A stretch of DNA of 64,000 nucleotides from Hyphomicrobiales bacterium (GCA_016125495.1 WGLQ01000009.1:1-64000), one strand, 5' to 3'. Positions 10,270-21,657 are shown, numbered from the stretch's first letter. Made by a program: numbers and translations. The notes: generated by a model from the letters alone, not told the origin.

Positions 10270-11597
10270 TCGGCCACCGTCAGACGATTGAGGGCAGCTT
10301 CGAGCGACAGCGTCTCGCGTCCCCCACTGGCCCGGTCCTTGATCTCGACCTCACCGGCTTTGAGGCCTTTGGGCCCGACGATGAGTTGCTTGGGCAATCC
10401 GATGAGATCCATGGTCGCGAACTTCGCCCCCGCGCGCTCGTCGGTATCGTCGTAGAGCACGTCACGCCCGGCCTTCGTCAGCTTTGCCAGCAGCCCTTCG
10501 CAGGCCGCATCCGTCGCCGCGTCGCCCGACTTGAGGTTGACGAGCCCGATGTCGAACGGGGCGACGCTCGCCGGCCAGATGATGCCGGCTTCATCGTGGC
10601 TCGCCTCGATCACCGCGGCCACCAGCCGCGAGACGCCGATACCATAGGAGCCCGACTGCACCGCCACCTTCTGGCCGTCCGGCCCCTGCACGGTGCAACC
10701 GAGCGGCTCGGAATACTTGGTCCCGAAAAAGAAGATGTGACCGACCTCGATGCCGCGCCCGGCGAGTTGGCGCGACTTGGGCACGCGCTTGTCGAATTCG
10801 ACCGCATCGTGCTTGTCGTCGGTTGCCGCGTACTTGGCGGTGTAGGTCTCGACCACTTTGGCGACGGCGCCGACATCGTCGAAATCGATCTCGAAGGCCG
10901 ACCAGTCCATGTCGTAGAAATCGCGATCGAAGAACACCGCGCTCTCGCCCGTATCGGCGAGGATCAGGAATTCGTGGCTGTCGTCACCACCGATCGGCCC
11001 GGTCTCGGCGCGCATTGGTACGGCCTTCAGCCCCATGCGCGCGAATGTCCGCAGGTAAGCCACGAACATCTTGTTGTAGGAGTGCTGGCCCGCCTCGCGC
11101 GACAGGTCGAACGAATAGGCGTCCTTCATCAGGAACTCGCGCCCGCGCATCACGCCGAAGCGCGGCCGTACCTCGTCGCGGAACTTCCACTGGATGTGAT
11201 AGAGGTTGCGTGGCACGTCCTTGTAGCTCTGCACACCCTGGCGGAAGATGTCGGTGATCATCTCCTCGTTGGTCGGGCCATAGAGCATCTCGCGGTCGTG
11301 CCGGTCGCGGATGCGCAGCATTTCCTTACCGTAGGCATCGTAGCGCCCGGATTTCCGCCAGAGATCGGCCGACTGGATGGTCGGCATCAGAACTTCGATG
11401 GCCCCGGCCCGGTCCTGCTCCTCGCGCACGATCTGCTCGATCTTCTTGAGCACGCGAAACCCGGTTGGAAGCCAGGAATAGCTACCGGCCGCCTCTTGTC
11501 GGATCATGCCCGTGCGCAGCATGAGCTGATGGGAGACGATCTCGGCCTCCTTCGGCGTCTCGCGCAGGACCGGCATGAAGTATTGTGAAAGACGCAT
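10266..11597 (-). CDS. proS: Prolyl-tRNA synthetase (short alphaproteobacterial type)
   Basis: Class II aminoacyl-tRNA synthetase charging tRNA-Pro, 443 residues. It lacks the editing insertion domain found in the roughly 570-residue enzymes, as expected for alphaproteobacteria. Motif 2 is at [23 protein letters not shown]-like sequence (about residue 140) and motif 3 at [13 protein letters not shown]. The C-terminal anticodon-binding domain follows. Start ATG at 11597, [15 protein letters not shown]. Its stop overlaps the TTG start of lolC. Confidence 0.98.
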   Translation of the reverse strand: MRLSQYFMPVLRETPKEAEIVSHQLMLRTGMIRQEAAGSYSWLPTGFRVLKKIEQIVREEQDRAGAIEVLMPTIQSADLWRKSGRYDAYGKEMLRIRDRHDREMLYGPTNEEMITDIFRQGVQSYKDVPRNLYHIQWKFRDEVRPRFGVMRGREFLMKDAYSFDLSREAGQHSYNKMFVAYLRTFARMGLKAVPMRAETGPIGGDDSHEFLILADTGESAVFFDRDFYDMDWSAFEIDFDDVGAVAKVVETYTAKYAATDDKHDAVEFDKRVPKSRQLAGRGIEVGHIFFFGTKYSEPLGCTVQGPDGQKVAVQSGSYGIGVSRLVAAVIEASHDEAGIIWPASVAPFDIGLVNLKSGDAATDAACEGLLAKLTKAGRDVLYDDTDERAGAKFATMDLIGLPKQLIVGPKGLKAGEVEIKDRASGGRETLSLEAALNRLTVAD

Positions 11598-11879
11598 TCG
11601 CTGCTCCAGGCCATCCGCCGGCTGCCGCGGTGCTCCGACGCCCGCTTCCGCTCCGGCGCGGGCGCTCTGACGTCACCGGCCGTTCCGCCGCACACTCCTG
11701 CCAGCAGTTAGCTGTTTCGACCGCAAGGCGCAATGGCGACCCACTGGCGCCCCCCGTCCCTCCGGGGATTCGTCGTCGAAGTGGCGTTCACAATGTGACC
11801 GCACGGTGCCGCGCTGCACCGCGCCTGGACCAGCTAATTTTCCGATAGGGGGTGCACGTGGATGATGACAAGTGCGTGT

Positions 11880-12060
11880 CGATTGGCTAACGTCTGGTCC
11901 GTGGGAGCCAATGCCGCTCGAGACGGCAGGTACGCCCAAGTCTAGGGAGAGGAATGAGGCCGGCGATCACGGGCCTCAGAGTTCGCTGTAGAGTAACCGG
12001 GACATCCGGGGAGTGGTGAATACGACCAACGCAAGGCCTCTGCGCCTTGCGTTTTCGTTT
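11880..12060 (+). ncRNA. Candidate structured small RNA ending in a terminator
   Basis: A 560-bp gap between proS and the DUF1467 gene holds a run of perfect stems on the plus strand: TTGGCT/AGCCAA (11883-11888, 11906-11911), TGCCG/CGGCA (11912-11916, 11924-11928), GAGGCC/GGCCTC (11956-11961, 11972-11977), then a Rho-independent terminator (12028-12060). No plus-strand protein gene upstream would need that terminator. The 5' end is uncertain and no clear promoter was found. I could not match it to 6S, SRP or tmRNA by signature bases. The preceding 11598-11879 shows nothing convincing. Confidence 0.45.
12028..12060 (+). terminator. Rho-independent terminator of the candidate small RNA
   Basis: Perfect 10-bp stem AACGCAAGGC / GCCTTGCGTT with a six-base loop, followed by TTCGTTT. 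The T-rich tail is only on the plus-strand side, which fixes the orientation. Confidence 0.75.
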
Positions 12061-12158
12061 GTGCGATCACCGCTGGCGAGATGAGTGATCCGGTTGGTCT
12101 TGCCGACCTTTCGGGCCGTGCTCTCAGGAGCACCGCTCGCCCATCCGGGCGCCGGCCG

Positions 12159-12416
12159 TCACAACCCGCCGGGCAGGCTGTCCAAGTCGATCAGACGCTC
12201 GGTGATGATGATGTAGATGCCGGCGAAAACGACGCTGGCGACAACCGTCGTCATCAACACCTTGCGCAGCAGCCGGGGGCTGGTCGGGGCGCTTGCGGGC
12301 GTGCCCGGAACCACCTCGCCGCTTTCGCCCTGCGTGCGCACGCCGATCGGCAGGATCGCGAACAGCACGATCCACCAGACGACGAAATAGATGGCGAGCG
12401 CGAACGTCAACGACAT
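12159..12416 (-). CDS. DUF1467 family small membrane protein
   Basis: 85 residues with two transmembrane helices: FALAIYFVVWWIVLFAILPI near the N-terminus and a second around VLMTTVVASVVFAGIYIIIT. The WWxVLFxxLPxGVRTQGE segment after helix 1 is typical of DUF1467, an alphaproteobacterial family of unknown function usually placed next to methylmalonyl-CoA epimerase and proS, as here. Start ATG at 12416, four bases after the mce stop, so probably co-transcribed and coupled. Confidence 0.85.
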   Translation of the reverse strand: MSLTFALAIYFVVWWIVLFAILPIGVRTQGESGEVVPGTPASAPTSPRLLRKVLMTTVVASVVFAGIYIIITERLIDLDSLPGGL

Positions 12417-12420
12417 GGCT

Positions 12421-12825
12421 CTATGCCTGCTCCAGCTCGACCAACGTGCCGCAGAAGTCCTTCGGGTGCAGGAAGAGCACGGGCTTGCCATGCGCCCCGA
12501 TGCGCGGCTCTCCGTCACCGAGCACGCGCGCACCGCCCGCCTTCAACCGATCACGGGCGGCAAGGATGTCATCCACCTCGTAGCACACATGATGGATTCC
12601 GCCCGAAGGATTGCGCTCGAGGAAGGCCGCGATCGGCGAGCCCTCGTTGAGCGGTTCGAGCAGCTCGATCTTGGTGTTGGCCAAGGTGACGAAGACGACG
12701 GTAACGCCGTGCTCGGGCTGGGCGAGCGGTTCCGACACGTTTGCCCCGAGCACGTCGCGATAGATGGCGCACGAGGCGGCGAGGTCGCGCACCGCGATGG
12801 CCACGTGGTTCAACCGTTCGATCAT
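12421..12825 (-). CDS. mce: Methylmalonyl-CoA epimerase
   Basis: Interconverts (2R)- and (2S)-methylmalonyl-CoA in propionyl-CoA metabolism; cytoplasmic. 134 residues of the vicinal-oxygen-chelate fold. Metal ligands are visible as His in LNHVAIAV, His in GGIHHVCYEV and Glu in the C-terminal LVELEQ. The start MIERLNHVAIAV at 12825 is chosen because the metal-binding strand must lie at the N-terminus; the frame is open further upstream without homology. It lies between RNase J (196 bp away) and the DUF1467 gene. Confidence 0.95.
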   Translation of the reverse strand: MIERLNHVAIAVRDLAASCAIYRDVLGANVSEPLAQPEHGVTVVFVTLANTKIELLEPLNEGSPIAAFLERNPSGGIHHVCYEVDDILAARDRLKAGGARVLGDGEPRIGAHGKPVLFLHPKDFCGTLVELEQA

Positions 12826-13021
12826 GCCGAAACTCCCGTTTGCCCGGTCCCTGTTGCCGACCAGTTGCCGACCGCCCCGCACTGGAATTTACAAGCCCGC
12901 CCGTTCAATCCTTGGCACCACGAGCGGTTTGCTGCCGGCTCGTTCGACGGATGCGACCGCGCGGCTGTGGGCGGAAAGAGTGCTCCGGCACACCCCTTGG
13001 ACCGCATGCCTCAATGCCCGA

Positions 13022-14710
13022 TCAGACAACGGTCAGCAACACCTTGCAGATCGGCTTCTTGCCCCAGACCTCCGAGACCGCGCTCCGCGCCGCACGCCTC
13101 GCCGCCTCGGTGAGCGTGCCAGCGTCCTTTGCCCGCCCCCGCGGAATGCTGCCGATCGCCCGCGCAACGACCACCGCCACGACCTCGCGCATTTCGACGC
13201 CATCGTCGTCCTCGCCCGGCACCCCGTCGGTGATCACGCAGGGTTTGCCGAGCAATTCACCCTTGCGCGAGACCGCGAGCGCAACGACCACGATCCCGAC
13301 TTCCGCCAGTTTGCGACGCTCGCGAACCGACTGATCGGTCCCCTCGATGATGAGGCGCCCGTCCCGGAAGATTCGCCCCGTTGCGACGGTCCCCACCACC
13401 TCCGTCGGCCCCGGCAGTAGCCGGACCAGCGTCCCGTTGGCCGCCACCAGCGCCGTCTCGATGCCCTGTTCTTCCGCGAGGCGCCGGTGCTCGGCCATGT
13501 GCCGCGCCTCCCCGTGCATCGGAATGAGGGCCTTGGGCTTCAGCATCGCATACATGCGCTTCAGTTCCTCGCGACGCGGATGACCGGTCACATGCACGCG
13601 CCGTTCGGCATCCGTCACGATGTCGACGCCCATTGCCGCGAGCGCGTTCTGCACGCGCCCGACGGCATCCTCGTTTCCCGGGATCGTGCGCGAGGAGAAG
13701 ATGACGAGGTCGCCGCGCCGCAAGCTCACGGACTGATAGGCTTCGGTCGCGATACGCGCGAGCGCGGCCCGTGGCTCGCCCTGGCTGCCGGTGCACAACA
13801 GCACCGCCTCGTCGCGCTTGAGATACCCGAATGTCTCGGCCTCGGAGTACTTGAAGTCGCGCGGCAACACGCCCGTTTCGATCGCAACCTCGATGTTTCG
13901 GATCATCGAGCGCCCGGCCACCACGAGTTGGCGACCCGCGGCGCGCGTCGCCTCCGCGACCGACAGAACGCGCGCCATGTTCGAGGCAAAGAGCGTAACG
14001 GCGACCGCCTGGCGCGCCCCTTTGATGATCTCGGTGAGAGTGCGCCCCACCTCACCCTCGGTGATCGAGCTGCCTTCCCGAATGGCGTTGGTCGAATCGC
14101 AGATCAGGACGTCGACGCCCTCCGTCCCGATCGCCTCGAGACGCGCCACGTCCGTAGGCTTCCCGATGACGGGCTCGTCGTCCAGCTTCCAGTCGCCGCT
14201 ATGGACCACGACGCCGCCCGCCATGCGCATGACCAGCGCATTGGGCTCCGGAATCGAGTGGGCGACGGTCACCAGCTCGAGGTCGAACGGGCCGACCTCG
14301 AAGCGCTGGCCCTGCTTGATCTCGATGATCTCGATGTCCTGCGTTCCACCGTAGTCGCGCAGCTTGGCGCGCAACATGCCGATCGTGAAGGCGGTGGCAT
14401 AGACCGGCGCCCTGAGGTCCTCCCAGAGATCGAGGACGGCGCCCACGTGATCCTCGTGAGCATGCGTCAGCACGATGCCGGCGAGCCGGTCGCGCTGGTC
14501 CTCGATGAACCGTGTGTCCGGCATGATGACGTCGACGCCGGGCTCGCCTGGACCCGGGAACGTGACGCCGAGGTCGACCATCAGCCAAGCGCGATCGGCT
14601 GGCGGCCCATAGCCGTAGAGATAGCAGTTCATGCCGATCTCGCCGGCGCCGCCGAGCGCAACATAGACGAGCTCGGCACGGCCCGACTGGCCGCTCCGCG
14701 CTGCTGGCAT
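13022..14710 (-). CDS. rnj: Ribonuclease J
   Basis: Metallo-beta-lactamase/beta-CASP ribonuclease for mRNA decay and rRNA maturation, 562 residues. Zinc motif THAHEDHVGA, later HSGDWKLDD, and the beta-CASP segment with SRTIPGNE and HVTGHPRREELK are intact. The ATG at 14710 (MPAARSGQSGRAEL) is preferred because GGGAGGACTT precedes it directly; an ATG at 14770 is also in frame but lacks a good ribosome binding site. It lies 68 bp downstream of birA on the same strand. Confidence 0.96.
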   Translation of the reverse strand: MPAARSGQSGRAELVYVALGGAGEIGMNCYLYGYGPPADRAWLMVDLGVTFPGPGEPGVDVIMPDTRFIEDQRDRLAGIVLTHAHEDHVGAVLDLWEDLRAPVYATAFTIGMLRAKLRDYGGTQDIEIIEIKQGQRFEVGPFDLELVTVAHSIPEPNALVMRMAGGVVVHSGDWKLDDEPVIGKPTDVARLEAIGTEGVDVLICDSTNAIREGSSITEGEVGRTLTEIIKGARQAVAVTLFASNMARVLSVAEATRAAGRQLVVAGRSMIRNIEVAIETGVLPRDFKYSEAETFGYLKRDEAVLLCTGSQGEPRAALARIATEAYQSVSLRRGDLVIFSSRTIPGNEDAVGRVQNALAAMGVDIVTDAERRVHVTGHPRREELKRMYAMLKPKALIPMHGEARHMAEHRRLAEEQGIETALVAANGTLVRLLPGPTEVVGTVATGRIFRDGRLIIEGTDQSVRERRKLAEVGIVVVALAVSRKGELLGKPCVITDGVPGEDDDGVEMREVVAVVVARAIGSIPRGRAKDAGTLTEAARRAARSAVSEVWGKKPICKVLLTVV

Positions 14711-14778
14711 AAGTCCTCCCTCTCGGGTCGAAGCCAGTCGCTCGACCCGTTGCTCGCCGTTCCCGGCCACTTCTCAAC

Positions 14779-15576
14779 TCAGTTTTTTAGCAACACGTCG
14801 CCGAAAGTCACTTCGCAAATGACACCATCGTTCAATGCCAGCCGCAGCGCCCCCCGATCGGAGAGCCCCGCGATCCGGCCCGCGAGCTGACGATCGCCCG
14901 TGTTGACGACCACGTCCGTTCCGTTCTCGAGCGCGCGGGCGAGCCATGCGGCGCGCACCAGCGCGCTCGCCCCATCACCAGGACGGCTGCTCGCTTCGGC
15001 GATGCCGATCCAGCCGAGCAGGGCTCTCGAAAGGCCGTCGAGCACCGCTTCGAAATCCGCCTCGATCCCGGCAGCGGCGAGCGACGTCGTCGCGCGACCG
15101 GCGATGTCGGGCGCACGGGTGAGATTGATGCCGATGCCGATCACGACCGCCTCGCGTCGGCCTTCCACAGGCGCCACGCGCTCGATCAGCAGCCCCGCCA
15201 CCTTGGCGCCACCAACGAGCACATCGTTCGGCCATTTGAGCCGGATGGCAGAGGTCGCGACGCCCGCCCCCGCGAGATCGGCGATCGCATCGAAGGTCGC
15301 GACCCCCGCGATCAGCGGCAACGCCTCGACGACCTCGCGTGAGAGCGGCCTCCTGATGAGGAGTGAGCCGGCAAAGCTGCCATCCTCGCTCGTCCACCTT
15401 CGCCCTGCCCGACCGCGCCCCGCGGTTTGCCTCGCGGCTGTCCACCAGACGTAACCAGGTCCATCCCCGACGGCCGATGCCAGGGCATCGGCATTGGTCG
15501 AGCCTGTCACCTCGGCATGCACGCGCGCGATGCGCGGGGCCGGTCGTGGCAGCCTCGCCTTCGCGCCCGGGCTCAA
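14779..15576 (-). CDS. birA: Biotin--[acetyl-CoA-carboxylase] ligase
   Basis: Attaches biotin to the BCCP subunit of acetyl-CoA carboxylase. It is the class I form, without an N-terminal DNA-binding domain. The catalytic core shows GSTNADALA, the biotinyl-AMP loop [10 protein letters not shown], and [20 protein letters not shown], followed by a small C-terminal domain. The most likely start is the TTG at 15576, which overlaps the nuoN stop as TTGA and gives 265 residues. A GTG further in is possible but would clip the N-terminal strand. It is the terminal gene of the nuoG-N operon arrangement. Confidence 0.93.
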   Translation of the reverse strand: MSPGAKARLPRPAPRIARVHAEVTGSTNADALASAVGDGPGYVWWTAARQTAGRGRAGRRWTSEDGSFAGSLLIRRPLSREVVEALPLIAGVATFDAIADLAGAGVATSAIRLKWPNDVLVGGAKVAGLLIERVAPVEGRREAVVIGIGINLTRAPDIAGRATTSLAAAGIEADFEAVLDGLSRALLGWIGIAEASSRPGDGASALVRAAWLARALENGTDVVVNTGDRQLAGRIAGLSDRGALRLALNDGVICEVTFGDVLLKN

Positions 15577-17018
15577 AAGAGCGACTTGGCCGCAGCCTCG
15601 GCGGCCGCCACCAGCGGTGCCGGCACGAAGACGAAGAGCAGCGTGAACAGGCCCGAAGCACCCAGCACGACGCGCGCCCCGTTCGCCATCGGCTCGAAGC
15701 GCTCGACCGGCTCCTCGAAGAACATCAGTCGAACGATGTTGAGGTAGTAATAGGCCCCGACCACGCTCGCGAGCACGCCGAGGATGGCGAGCGGATAGAG
15801 CCCCGCGTTCACGGCCGCCAGAAAGACGTAGAACTTGGCGAAGAAACCGGCGAGCGGCGGGATACCGGCGAGGGAAAACAGCAGGACGGCGAGCAGGAAC
15901 GCCATTGGGGGATTGCTCTGTGCGAGGCCCGCCAGCTCGCTCACCTCCTCGACGCTGCCATTGGCCCGCCTCATGGAGAGGATGCACGCGAAGGCACCGA
16001 GCGTCATGACCAGATAGATGGCCAGGTAGATCGCCACCGACTTCGCCCCTTCCGGGCTGGCGGCCGCCAGGCCAACCAGTGCGAAACCCATGTGACCGAT
16101 CGAGGAATAGGCCATCAGCCGCTTGATGTTGGTCTGCCCGATCGCGGCAAAGGCACCCCACGCCATGGAAGCGATGGACAGGAACACCAGCACCTGCTGC
16201 CACTGCGGTGTGATGCTCGGAAAGGCGGTCAGCACCACGCGCGCCAGCAGCGCCATCGCGGCGATCTTGGGAGCGGCGGCAAAGAACGCCGTCACCGGCG
16301 TCGGCGCGCCTTCATAGACGTCCGGCGTCCACATGTGGAAGGGCACCGCCGAAACCTTGAAAGCGAGGCCCGCGAGTACGAAGACGAGCCCGAAGATGAG
16401 GCCGATGCCCGCCCCACCCGATTGGAGCTGGCTGGCGATCGCCCCGAACTCGGTGGTGCCCGTGAACCCGTAGACCAGCGAAGAGCCATAGAGGAGCAGC
16501 CCGGACGAGAGCGCCCCGAGCACGAAGTACTTGAGCCCCGCCTCGCCCGAGCGCGCGCTGTCGCGCCGCGCGGCCGCGATCACGTAGAGCGCGAGGCTCT
16601 GCATCTCGAGCCCGAGATAGAGCGCGATCAGCGTGCCGGCCGAGACCATCACCAGCATGCCGGTGACGGAGAGCAACACGAGTGCTGCCAGTTCGAACGT
16701 GAGGATTCTCGCGTCCTCCAGCGCTTCGAAGGACATCACGAGGGTGAGCGCCGCACCGAGGAGCACCAGCACCTTCATGAAGCGGGCGAAGGAATCACCG
16801 ACGAACGCTCCACCGAAGAGCACGGTCTTGCCGGCCGGCTGCGCGAGCACCACGGCCGCCGCCGCCAGCAACACCACCACCGCCAGCGTCAACAGCGCGC
16901 CATCTCGCGGCTTCGGCGCGAACACCCCGAGCATCAGGATGAGCAGCGCGCCCGCCACCAGAATGATCTCGGGCAGGAACGGGGCGTAGGACGCCAGATT
17001 GGCGGGATCGAAATTCAT
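15573..17018 (-). CDS. nuoN: NADH-quinone oxidoreductase subunit N
   Basis: Proton-pumping antiporter-like subunit of complex I in the inner membrane, 481 residues with about 14 predicted helices. The family core helices include a lysine-bearing [20 protein letters not shown] and the broken-helix segment [16 protein letters not shown]. Start ATG at 17018. It is separated from nuoM by 96 bp, the largest gap inside this half-operon. Its stop overlaps the TTG start of birA. Confidence 0.98.
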   Translation of the reverse strand: MNFDPANLASYAPFLPEIILVAGALLILMLGVFAPKPRDGALLTLAVVVLLAAAAVVLAQPAGKTVLFGGAFVGDSFARFMKVLVLLGAALTLVMSFEALEDARILTFELAALVLLSVTGMLVMVSAGTLIALYLGLEMQSLALYVIAAARRDSARSGEAGLKYFVLGALSSGLLLYGSSLVYGFTGTTEFGAIASQLQSGGAGIGLIFGLVFVLAGLAFKVSAVPFHMWTPDVYEGAPTPVTAFFAAAPKIAAMALLARVVLTAFPSITPQWQQVLVFLSIASMAWGAFAAIGQTNIKRLMAYSSIGHMGFALVGLAAASPEGAKSVAIYLAIYLVMTLGAFACILSMRRANGSVEEVSELAGLAQSNPPMAFLLAVLLFSLAGIPPLAGFFAKFYVFLAAVNAGLYPLAILGVLASVVGAYYYLNIVRLMFFEEPVERFEPMANGARVVLGASGLFTLLFVFVPAPLVAAAEAAAKSLF

Positions 17019-17114
17019 CAGCTCATCTCCCGGGCCGCCTCCGCGTGCCCAAAACCTTCATCGCCGCTCCGCCGGCCGCACGCCAGCCCGCCGTCGGCCC
17101 CGCCCTTCGCGCAC

Positions 17115-18674
17115 CTAGCGCACGGCGATCGCCACTGCCTGCCCGAGCCCGGCATCGGCAACTGCCGCACGATAACCGGCGAGCAGATTTTCGACCGACA
17201 CCGCGAACACATCCAGGATCGGCCCCGGATAGAAGCCGAAGAAGATGGTCAGTACGACCAGCGGCAGTATGCATGCGATCTCGCGCGCATTGACGTCGGA
17301 GATCGACTTCAAGGCCGGCTTTTCCAGCACTCCGAAAATGACCCGGCGGTAGAGGTAGAGGGCGTAGGCCGCCGAGAGGATGACGCCGGTCGTCGCGAGG
17401 AACGCGACCCACGTGTTCGCCTTGAAGGCCCCGATCAGGGTGAGGAACTCCCCGACGAAGCCGCTCGTGCCGGGCAGACCCACATTGGCCATGGTGAAGA
17501 TCAGGAAGAAGGTCGCATAGATCGGCATCCGGTCGGCGAGCCCGCCATAGGCTGCGATCTCGCGCGTGTGCATGCGATCGTAGACGACACCGACGCAGAG
17601 AAAGAGCGCCCCGGAGATGAAACCGTGGCTGATCATCTGGAAGAGGCCGCCGCCGACGCCCTGCGTGTTGAGCGCGAAAAGCCCCATGGTCACGAAGCCC
17701 ATGTGCGCCACCGAGGAGTAGGCGATGAGCTTTTTCATGTCGACCTGGGCGAGCGCGACGAGCGAGGTGTAGACGATCGCGACCACACTGAGCGCGAAGA
17801 CCAGCGGCGCCAGGATGTCGGACGCGATCGGGAACATCGGGATCGAGAACCGCAGGAAGCCGTACCCGCCCATCTTGAGGAGGATGGCCGCGAGCACGAC
17901 GGAGCCCGCCGTCGGCGCCTCGACGTGCGCGTCCGGCAGCCACGTGTGCACCGGCCACATCGGCATCTTGACGGCGAAGGAGGCAAAGAACGCCAGCCAG
18001 AGCAGCGTCTGCATGCCGCCCCGGACCTCGACGCCGAGCACACTGAAGGTCTCGAACGGGAACTTCGTTTGCAGCAGCGTCGGAATGTCGGTCGTGCCGG
18101 CATGCCAGTACATCGCCATCATGGCGAGCAGCATCAGCACCGAGCCGAGCAGCGTATAGAGAAAGAATTTGAAGCTCGCATAGACGCGCCGCTTGCCGCC
18201 CCACACCCCGATGATGAGGAACATCGGAATGAGGCCGCCCTCGAAGAAGAGATAAAAGAGCACGAGATCGAGCGCGCAGAACACGCCGATCATCAGCGTC
18301 TCGAGGACGAGGAACGCGATCATGTACTCCTTGACGCGCGTCTTGATGCTGTCCCAGCTCGCCAGGATGCAGATCGGCATGAGGAAGGCCGTCAGCACCA
18401 CGAAGGGCAGCGAGATGCCGTCGACTCCCATCTTGTAGCGGATCGTGCCGCCGAGCCAGGCGGCCTCCTCGACGAACTGGAAGGCCGGCGTCGTCGGGTC
18501 GAACAGCCACAGCAGCCAGAGCGCGGGCAGCAGCGTGATGACGGTGGTCCAGAGCGCGGTCCAGCGCGCGTTCCCTTCCGCCTCGCGCGGCACGAACAGG
18601 ATGAACAGCGCCCCCGCCAGTGGCAGGAACGTGACGCCCGTCAGGAGCGGAGGATAATCCGTCGCCGGGTTCAT
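17115..18674 (-). CDS. nuoM: NADH-quinone oxidoreductase subunit M
   Basis: Antiporter-like membrane subunit of complex I, 519 residues. The conserved channel residues are visible in [14 protein letters not shown] and [20 protein letters not shown], and the broken helix in [12 protein letters not shown]. Start ATG at 18674 shares one base with the nuoL stop (TGATG), implying coupled translation. Confidence 0.98.
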   Translation of the reverse strand: MNPATDYPPLLTGVTFLPLAGALFILFVPREAEGNARWTALWTTVITLLPALWLLWLFDPTTPAFQFVEEAAWLGGTIRYKMGVDGISLPFVVLTAFLMPICILASWDSIKTRVKEYMIAFLVLETLMIGVFCALDLVLFYLFFEGGLIPMFLIIGVWGGKRRVYASFKFFLYTLLGSVLMLLAMMAMYWHAGTTDIPTLLQTKFPFETFSVLGVEVRGGMQTLLWLAFFASFAVKMPMWPVHTWLPDAHVEAPTAGSVVLAAILLKMGGYGFLRFSIPMFPIASDILAPLVFALSVVAIVYTSLVALAQVDMKKLIAYSSVAHMGFVTMGLFALNTQGVGGGLFQMISHGFISGALFLCVGVVYDRMHTREIAAYGGLADRMPIYATFFLIFTMANVGLPGTSGFVGEFLTLIGAFKANTWVAFLATTGVILSAAYALYLYRRVIFGVLEKPALKSISDVNAREIACILPLVVLTIFFGFYPGPILDVFAVSVENLLAGYRAAVADAGLGQAVAIAVR

Positions 18675-20629
18675 CAGCGGGCACCTCCGAAGACCATGAA
18701 GTAGGACACCATGAGGGCGATGCCGATCAGCATGGCGAACGCGTAGTGATAGACGTAGCCGGTCTGCAGCTTGCCGACGCCGCGCGTCACGTCGAGAACC
18801 CTTGCCGCCACTCCGTCCGGCCCGATGCCGTCGATGATCCGCTGGTCACCGGTGCGCCAGAGCAGCCGCCCGAGCCACATCGTCGGGCGCACGAAGAGGA
18901 AATCGTAGAGTTCGTCGAAGTACCACTTGTTGAGCAGGAAGAGGTAGAGCGGCCGCAAGGCGCGGGCCAGCGCCGGCGGAATGCCCGGTGCGACGATGTA
19001 GAAGAGATAGGCGAGCGCGAACCCCGACAGCATCATCACGAAGGGCGTCCAGTAGACGAACTCGGGCACGTGATGCATCGCCTCGAGGATGTGGTTGTCC
19101 GGCCGGTTGTAGAGCGCCGCGCGCCAGAACGCGCCATACCCCTCGCCGATGAAGACATGCTTGAAAGCGATCCCCGCGAGCACCGCGCCGACCGCGAGCA
19201 GGATGAGCGGCACCAGCATCACCCACGGGCTTTCGTGGATGTGCTTGACCACTTCCGGACGCGCGCGCGAAGTGCCGTGGAAGGTCATGAACATCAGGCG
19301 CCAGGAATAGAACGAGGTGAAGAAGGCGGCGATCGCCAGGAGATAGAAGGCGTATTCGCCAACCGGCGTGTGCGCCCCGTAGGCGGCCTCGATGATCGCG
19401 TCCTTGGAATAGAAGCCGGCAAAGCCCGCCACGTGCGGCAGACCGAAGCCGGTCAGCGCAAGCGTGCCGATCAGCATCATCGCCCATGTCCAGCGGATCT
19501 TGGAGGCAAGGCCGCCCATGTTGCGCATGTCCTGCTCATCGCTCATCGCGTGGATGACGGACCCGGCGCCGAGAAACAGCAGCGCCTTGAAGAAGGCGTG
19601 CGTGAAAAGGTGGAAGATCGCGACGGAATAGGCCCCGAGGCCGCAAGCCGCGAACATGTAGCCGAGCTGCGAGCAGGTCGAATAGGCGATGACACGCTTG
19701 ATGTCGTTCTGCACGAGGCCGACGGTCGCGGCAAAGAACGCCGTGCTCGCCCCGACCGCCGTCACGACGAAGAGCGCCGACTGCGAGAGCTCGAAGAGCG
19801 GCGACAGTCGCGCCACCATGAAGACCCCGGCCGTCACCATGGTCGCGGCATGGATGAGGGCCGAGACCGGCGTCGGGCCCTCCATGGCGTCCGGCAGCCA
19901 GGTATGCAGCAGGAGCTGCGCCGACTTGCCCATCGCCCCGAGGAAGAGGAGCAGGCAGAGCGTCGTCAACACGTCGACCTCGTAGCCGAGGAACGCGAAG
20001 GTCTTGCCGACCTGGTCGGGCGCGGCCGCGAACACCGCGTCGAAATCGATCGACCCGAACACCGCGAAGACGCCGAAGATGCCGAGCGCGAAGCCGAAAT
20101 CGCCGACCCGGTTGACGACGAACGCCTTCATCGCCGCCGCGTTCGCCGACGGGCGATGGTACCAGAAGCCGATGAGGAGATAGGAGGCGAGCCCGACGCC
20201 CTCCCAGCCGAAGAAAAGCTGGAGGAAATTGTCGGCCGTCACCAGCGACAGCATCGCGAAGGTGAAGAGCGAGAGATAGGAGAAGAACCGGGCGCGGCCG
20301 TGATCGTGGTGCATGTAGCCGATGGAGTAGATATGCACCAGCGCCGAGACGCTGTTGACCACGACCAGCATCACCGCGGTCAGCGTGTCGATGCGGATCG
20401 ACCAGGAAACGTCGAGCTCACCCGACGTGATCCACCGCACGATCTCGACCTGCACCTTGTCCGGCGAACCGCCGAAGCCGGTCTGCACCAGCACGATCCA
20501 CGAGAGCACCGCCGCCAGCGAGACGCAGAAGCACGTGACGATCTCCGCGGCCTTGTCGCCGATCCGCGAGCCGAGGAGGCCCGCGATGAGGCAGCCGAGC
20601 AGCGGCAGGAAGAGAATGGCCGAATACAT
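18674..20629 (-). CDS. nuoL: NADH-quinone oxidoreductase subunit L
   Basis: Largest antiporter-like subunit of complex I, 651 residues, with the long C-terminal lateral helix region that braces the membrane arm. Channel motifs are [38 protein letters not shown] and [14 protein letters not shown]. Start ATG at 20629; six bases separate it from the nuoK stop. Confidence 0.98.
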   Translation of the reverse strand: MYSAILFLPLLGCLIAGLLGSRIGDKAAEIVTCFCVSLAAVLSWIVLVQTGFGGSPDKVQVEIVRWITSGELDVSWSIRIDTLTAVMLVVVNSVSALVHIYSIGYMHHDHGRARFFSYLSLFTFAMLSLVTADNFLQLFFGWEGVGLASYLLIGFWYHRPSANAAAMKAFVVNRVGDFGFALGIFGVFAVFGSIDFDAVFAAAPDQVGKTFAFLGYEVDVLTTLCLLLFLGAMGKSAQLLLHTWLPDAMEGPTPVSALIHAATMVTAGVFMVARLSPLFELSQSALFVVTAVGASTAFFAATVGLVQNDIKRVIAYSTCSQLGYMFAACGLGAYSVAIFHLFTHAFFKALLFLGAGSVIHAMSDEQDMRNMGGLASKIRWTWAMMLIGTLALTGFGLPHVAGFAGFYSKDAIIEAAYGAHTPVGEYAFYLLAIAAFFTSFYSWRLMFMTFHGTSRARPEVVKHIHESPWVMLVPLILLAVGAVLAGIAFKHVFIGEGYGAFWRAALYNRPDNHILEAMHHVPEFVYWTPFVMMLSGFALAYLFYIVAPGIPPALARALRPLYLFLLNKWYFDELYDFLFVRPTMWLGRLLWRTGDQRIIDGIGPDGVAARVLDVTRGVGKLQTGYVYHYAFAMLIGIALMVSYFMVFGGAR

Positions 20630-20635
20630 GCGCCC

Positions 20636-20944
20636 TCAGCCTTTCATCAGGTTGATGTCCTCGACAGCGATGCTGCCGCGGTTGCGGTAGTAGACGACCA
20701 CGATGGCGAGCCCGATCGCCGCCTCGCCTGCCGCCACGGTGAGGACCAGCAGCGTGAAGATCTGACCGACCAGGTCGCCGAGATGGACGGAAAAGGCGAC
20801 GAGGTTGATGTTGACCGCGAGCAGCATCAGCTCGATCGACATCAGGATGACGATGACGTTCTTGCGGTTGAGGAAAATACCGAAGACGCCGAGCGTGAAG
20901 ACGATCGCCGACAGCGTCAGATAATGCCCGAGCCCGATCTCCAT
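20636..20944 (-). CDS. nuoK: NADH-quinone oxidoreductase subunit K
   Basis: Three-helix membrane subunit of complex I, 102 residues. It begins [13 protein letters not shown] and carries the conserved membrane glutamates in [11 protein letters not shown] and [11 protein letters not shown] used for proton transfer. The ATG at 20944 is chosen from family length and the MEIGL start; it shares its A with the nuoJ TGA stop. A GTG one codon upstream is in frame but unnecessary. Confidence 0.97.
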   Translation of the reverse strand: MEIGLGHYLTLSAIVFTLGVFGIFLNRKNVIVILMSIELMLLAVNINLVAFSVHLGDLVGQIFTLLVLTVAAGEAAIGLAIVVVYYRNRGSIAVEDINLMKG

Positions 20945-21585
20945 CACCCCTGTCTCCTGCTGCCCGGCATGATCGCTCCGCCGGTCGGCACCGTCTTGAT
21001 CTCGATCGCGGTTGCCGGTGTGCGCGCGATCTGTGCCGCCGCCGACTGGCGTTTGACGCCCGCGCGCTTTCGCAGCGTGAGCACGATCGCCCCGACCATC
21101 GCAACCAGCAGGATCAGCCCCGCGAGCTGGAAGAAATAGACGTACTGCGTATACATCAACCGGCCGATCGCGCGCGTGTTCGTGATGTTCTCGGCCACCG
21201 CCGGCAACGGTGCCTCGGGACGCGCGGCAAGCTCGGGCGCGATCGCCCAGCTTCCGAGGACGAGCACCAGTTCCACCAGCAGCACGCCGCCGATCGCGGC
21301 CCCGAACGGCAGATAATTCGTGAACCCCGCCCGCAGTTCGGCGAAATCGACGTCGAGCATCATGACGACGAAGAGGAACAGCACCATCACCGCGCCGACG
21401 TAGACGATGAGCAGCATCATGGCGAGGAACTCGGCCCCGAGCAGCACGAAGAGCCCAGCCCCGTTGAAGAACGCGAGGATGAGATAGAGCACGGCGTGCA
21501 CAGGGTTGCGCGCCGTGATCACCATGAACGCCGAAGCAACGAGCACGCCGGCAAAGAGATAGAAAAAGGCGGCTTGCAGGAACAT
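20944..21585 (-). CDS. nuoJ: NADH-quinone oxidoreductase subunit J
   Basis: Membrane subunit J of complex I, 213 residues with five predicted helices. The conserved [18 protein letters not shown] segment and the pi-bulge helix [17 protein letters not shown] are intact. The C-terminus carries a positively charged cytoplasmic tail. Start ATG at 21585, 72 bp downstream of nuoI. Confidence 0.97.
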   Translation of the reverse strand: MFLQAAFFYLFAGVLVASAFMVITARNPVHAVLYLILAFFNGAGLFVLLGAEFLAMMLLIVYVGAVMVLFLFVVMMLDVDFAELRAGFTNYLPFGAAIGGVLLVELVLVLGSWAIAPELAARPEAPLPAVAENITNTRAIGRLMYTQYVYFFQLAGLILLVAMVGAIVLTLRKRAGVKRQSAAAQIARTPATAIEIKTVPTGGAIMPGSRRQG

Positions 21586-21657
21586 CAGGTCAGGTCTCCA
21601 TGCCCGCTTTCGGCCGCACCCTCGAGGGGGAGGAAAGAATGGTCACCTCTGCCCCCA

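Noticed and set aside
11585-11848. Possible small plus-strand gene between proS and the sRNA candidate
   Set aside because: No ribosome binding site, no homology and composition like shadow frames.
11942-12133. Possible 63-residue minus-strand protein over the sRNA candidate
   Set aside because: It spans the terminator hairpin and has no recognisable domain; the stem series explains the sequence better.
15363-18704. 1113-codon plus-strand frame across nuoN and nuoM
   Set aside because: Antisense to two certain complex I genes, with charged low-complexity translation. Same artefact; similar frames lie opposite dnaE (4800-7556) and nuoL (18746-21139).
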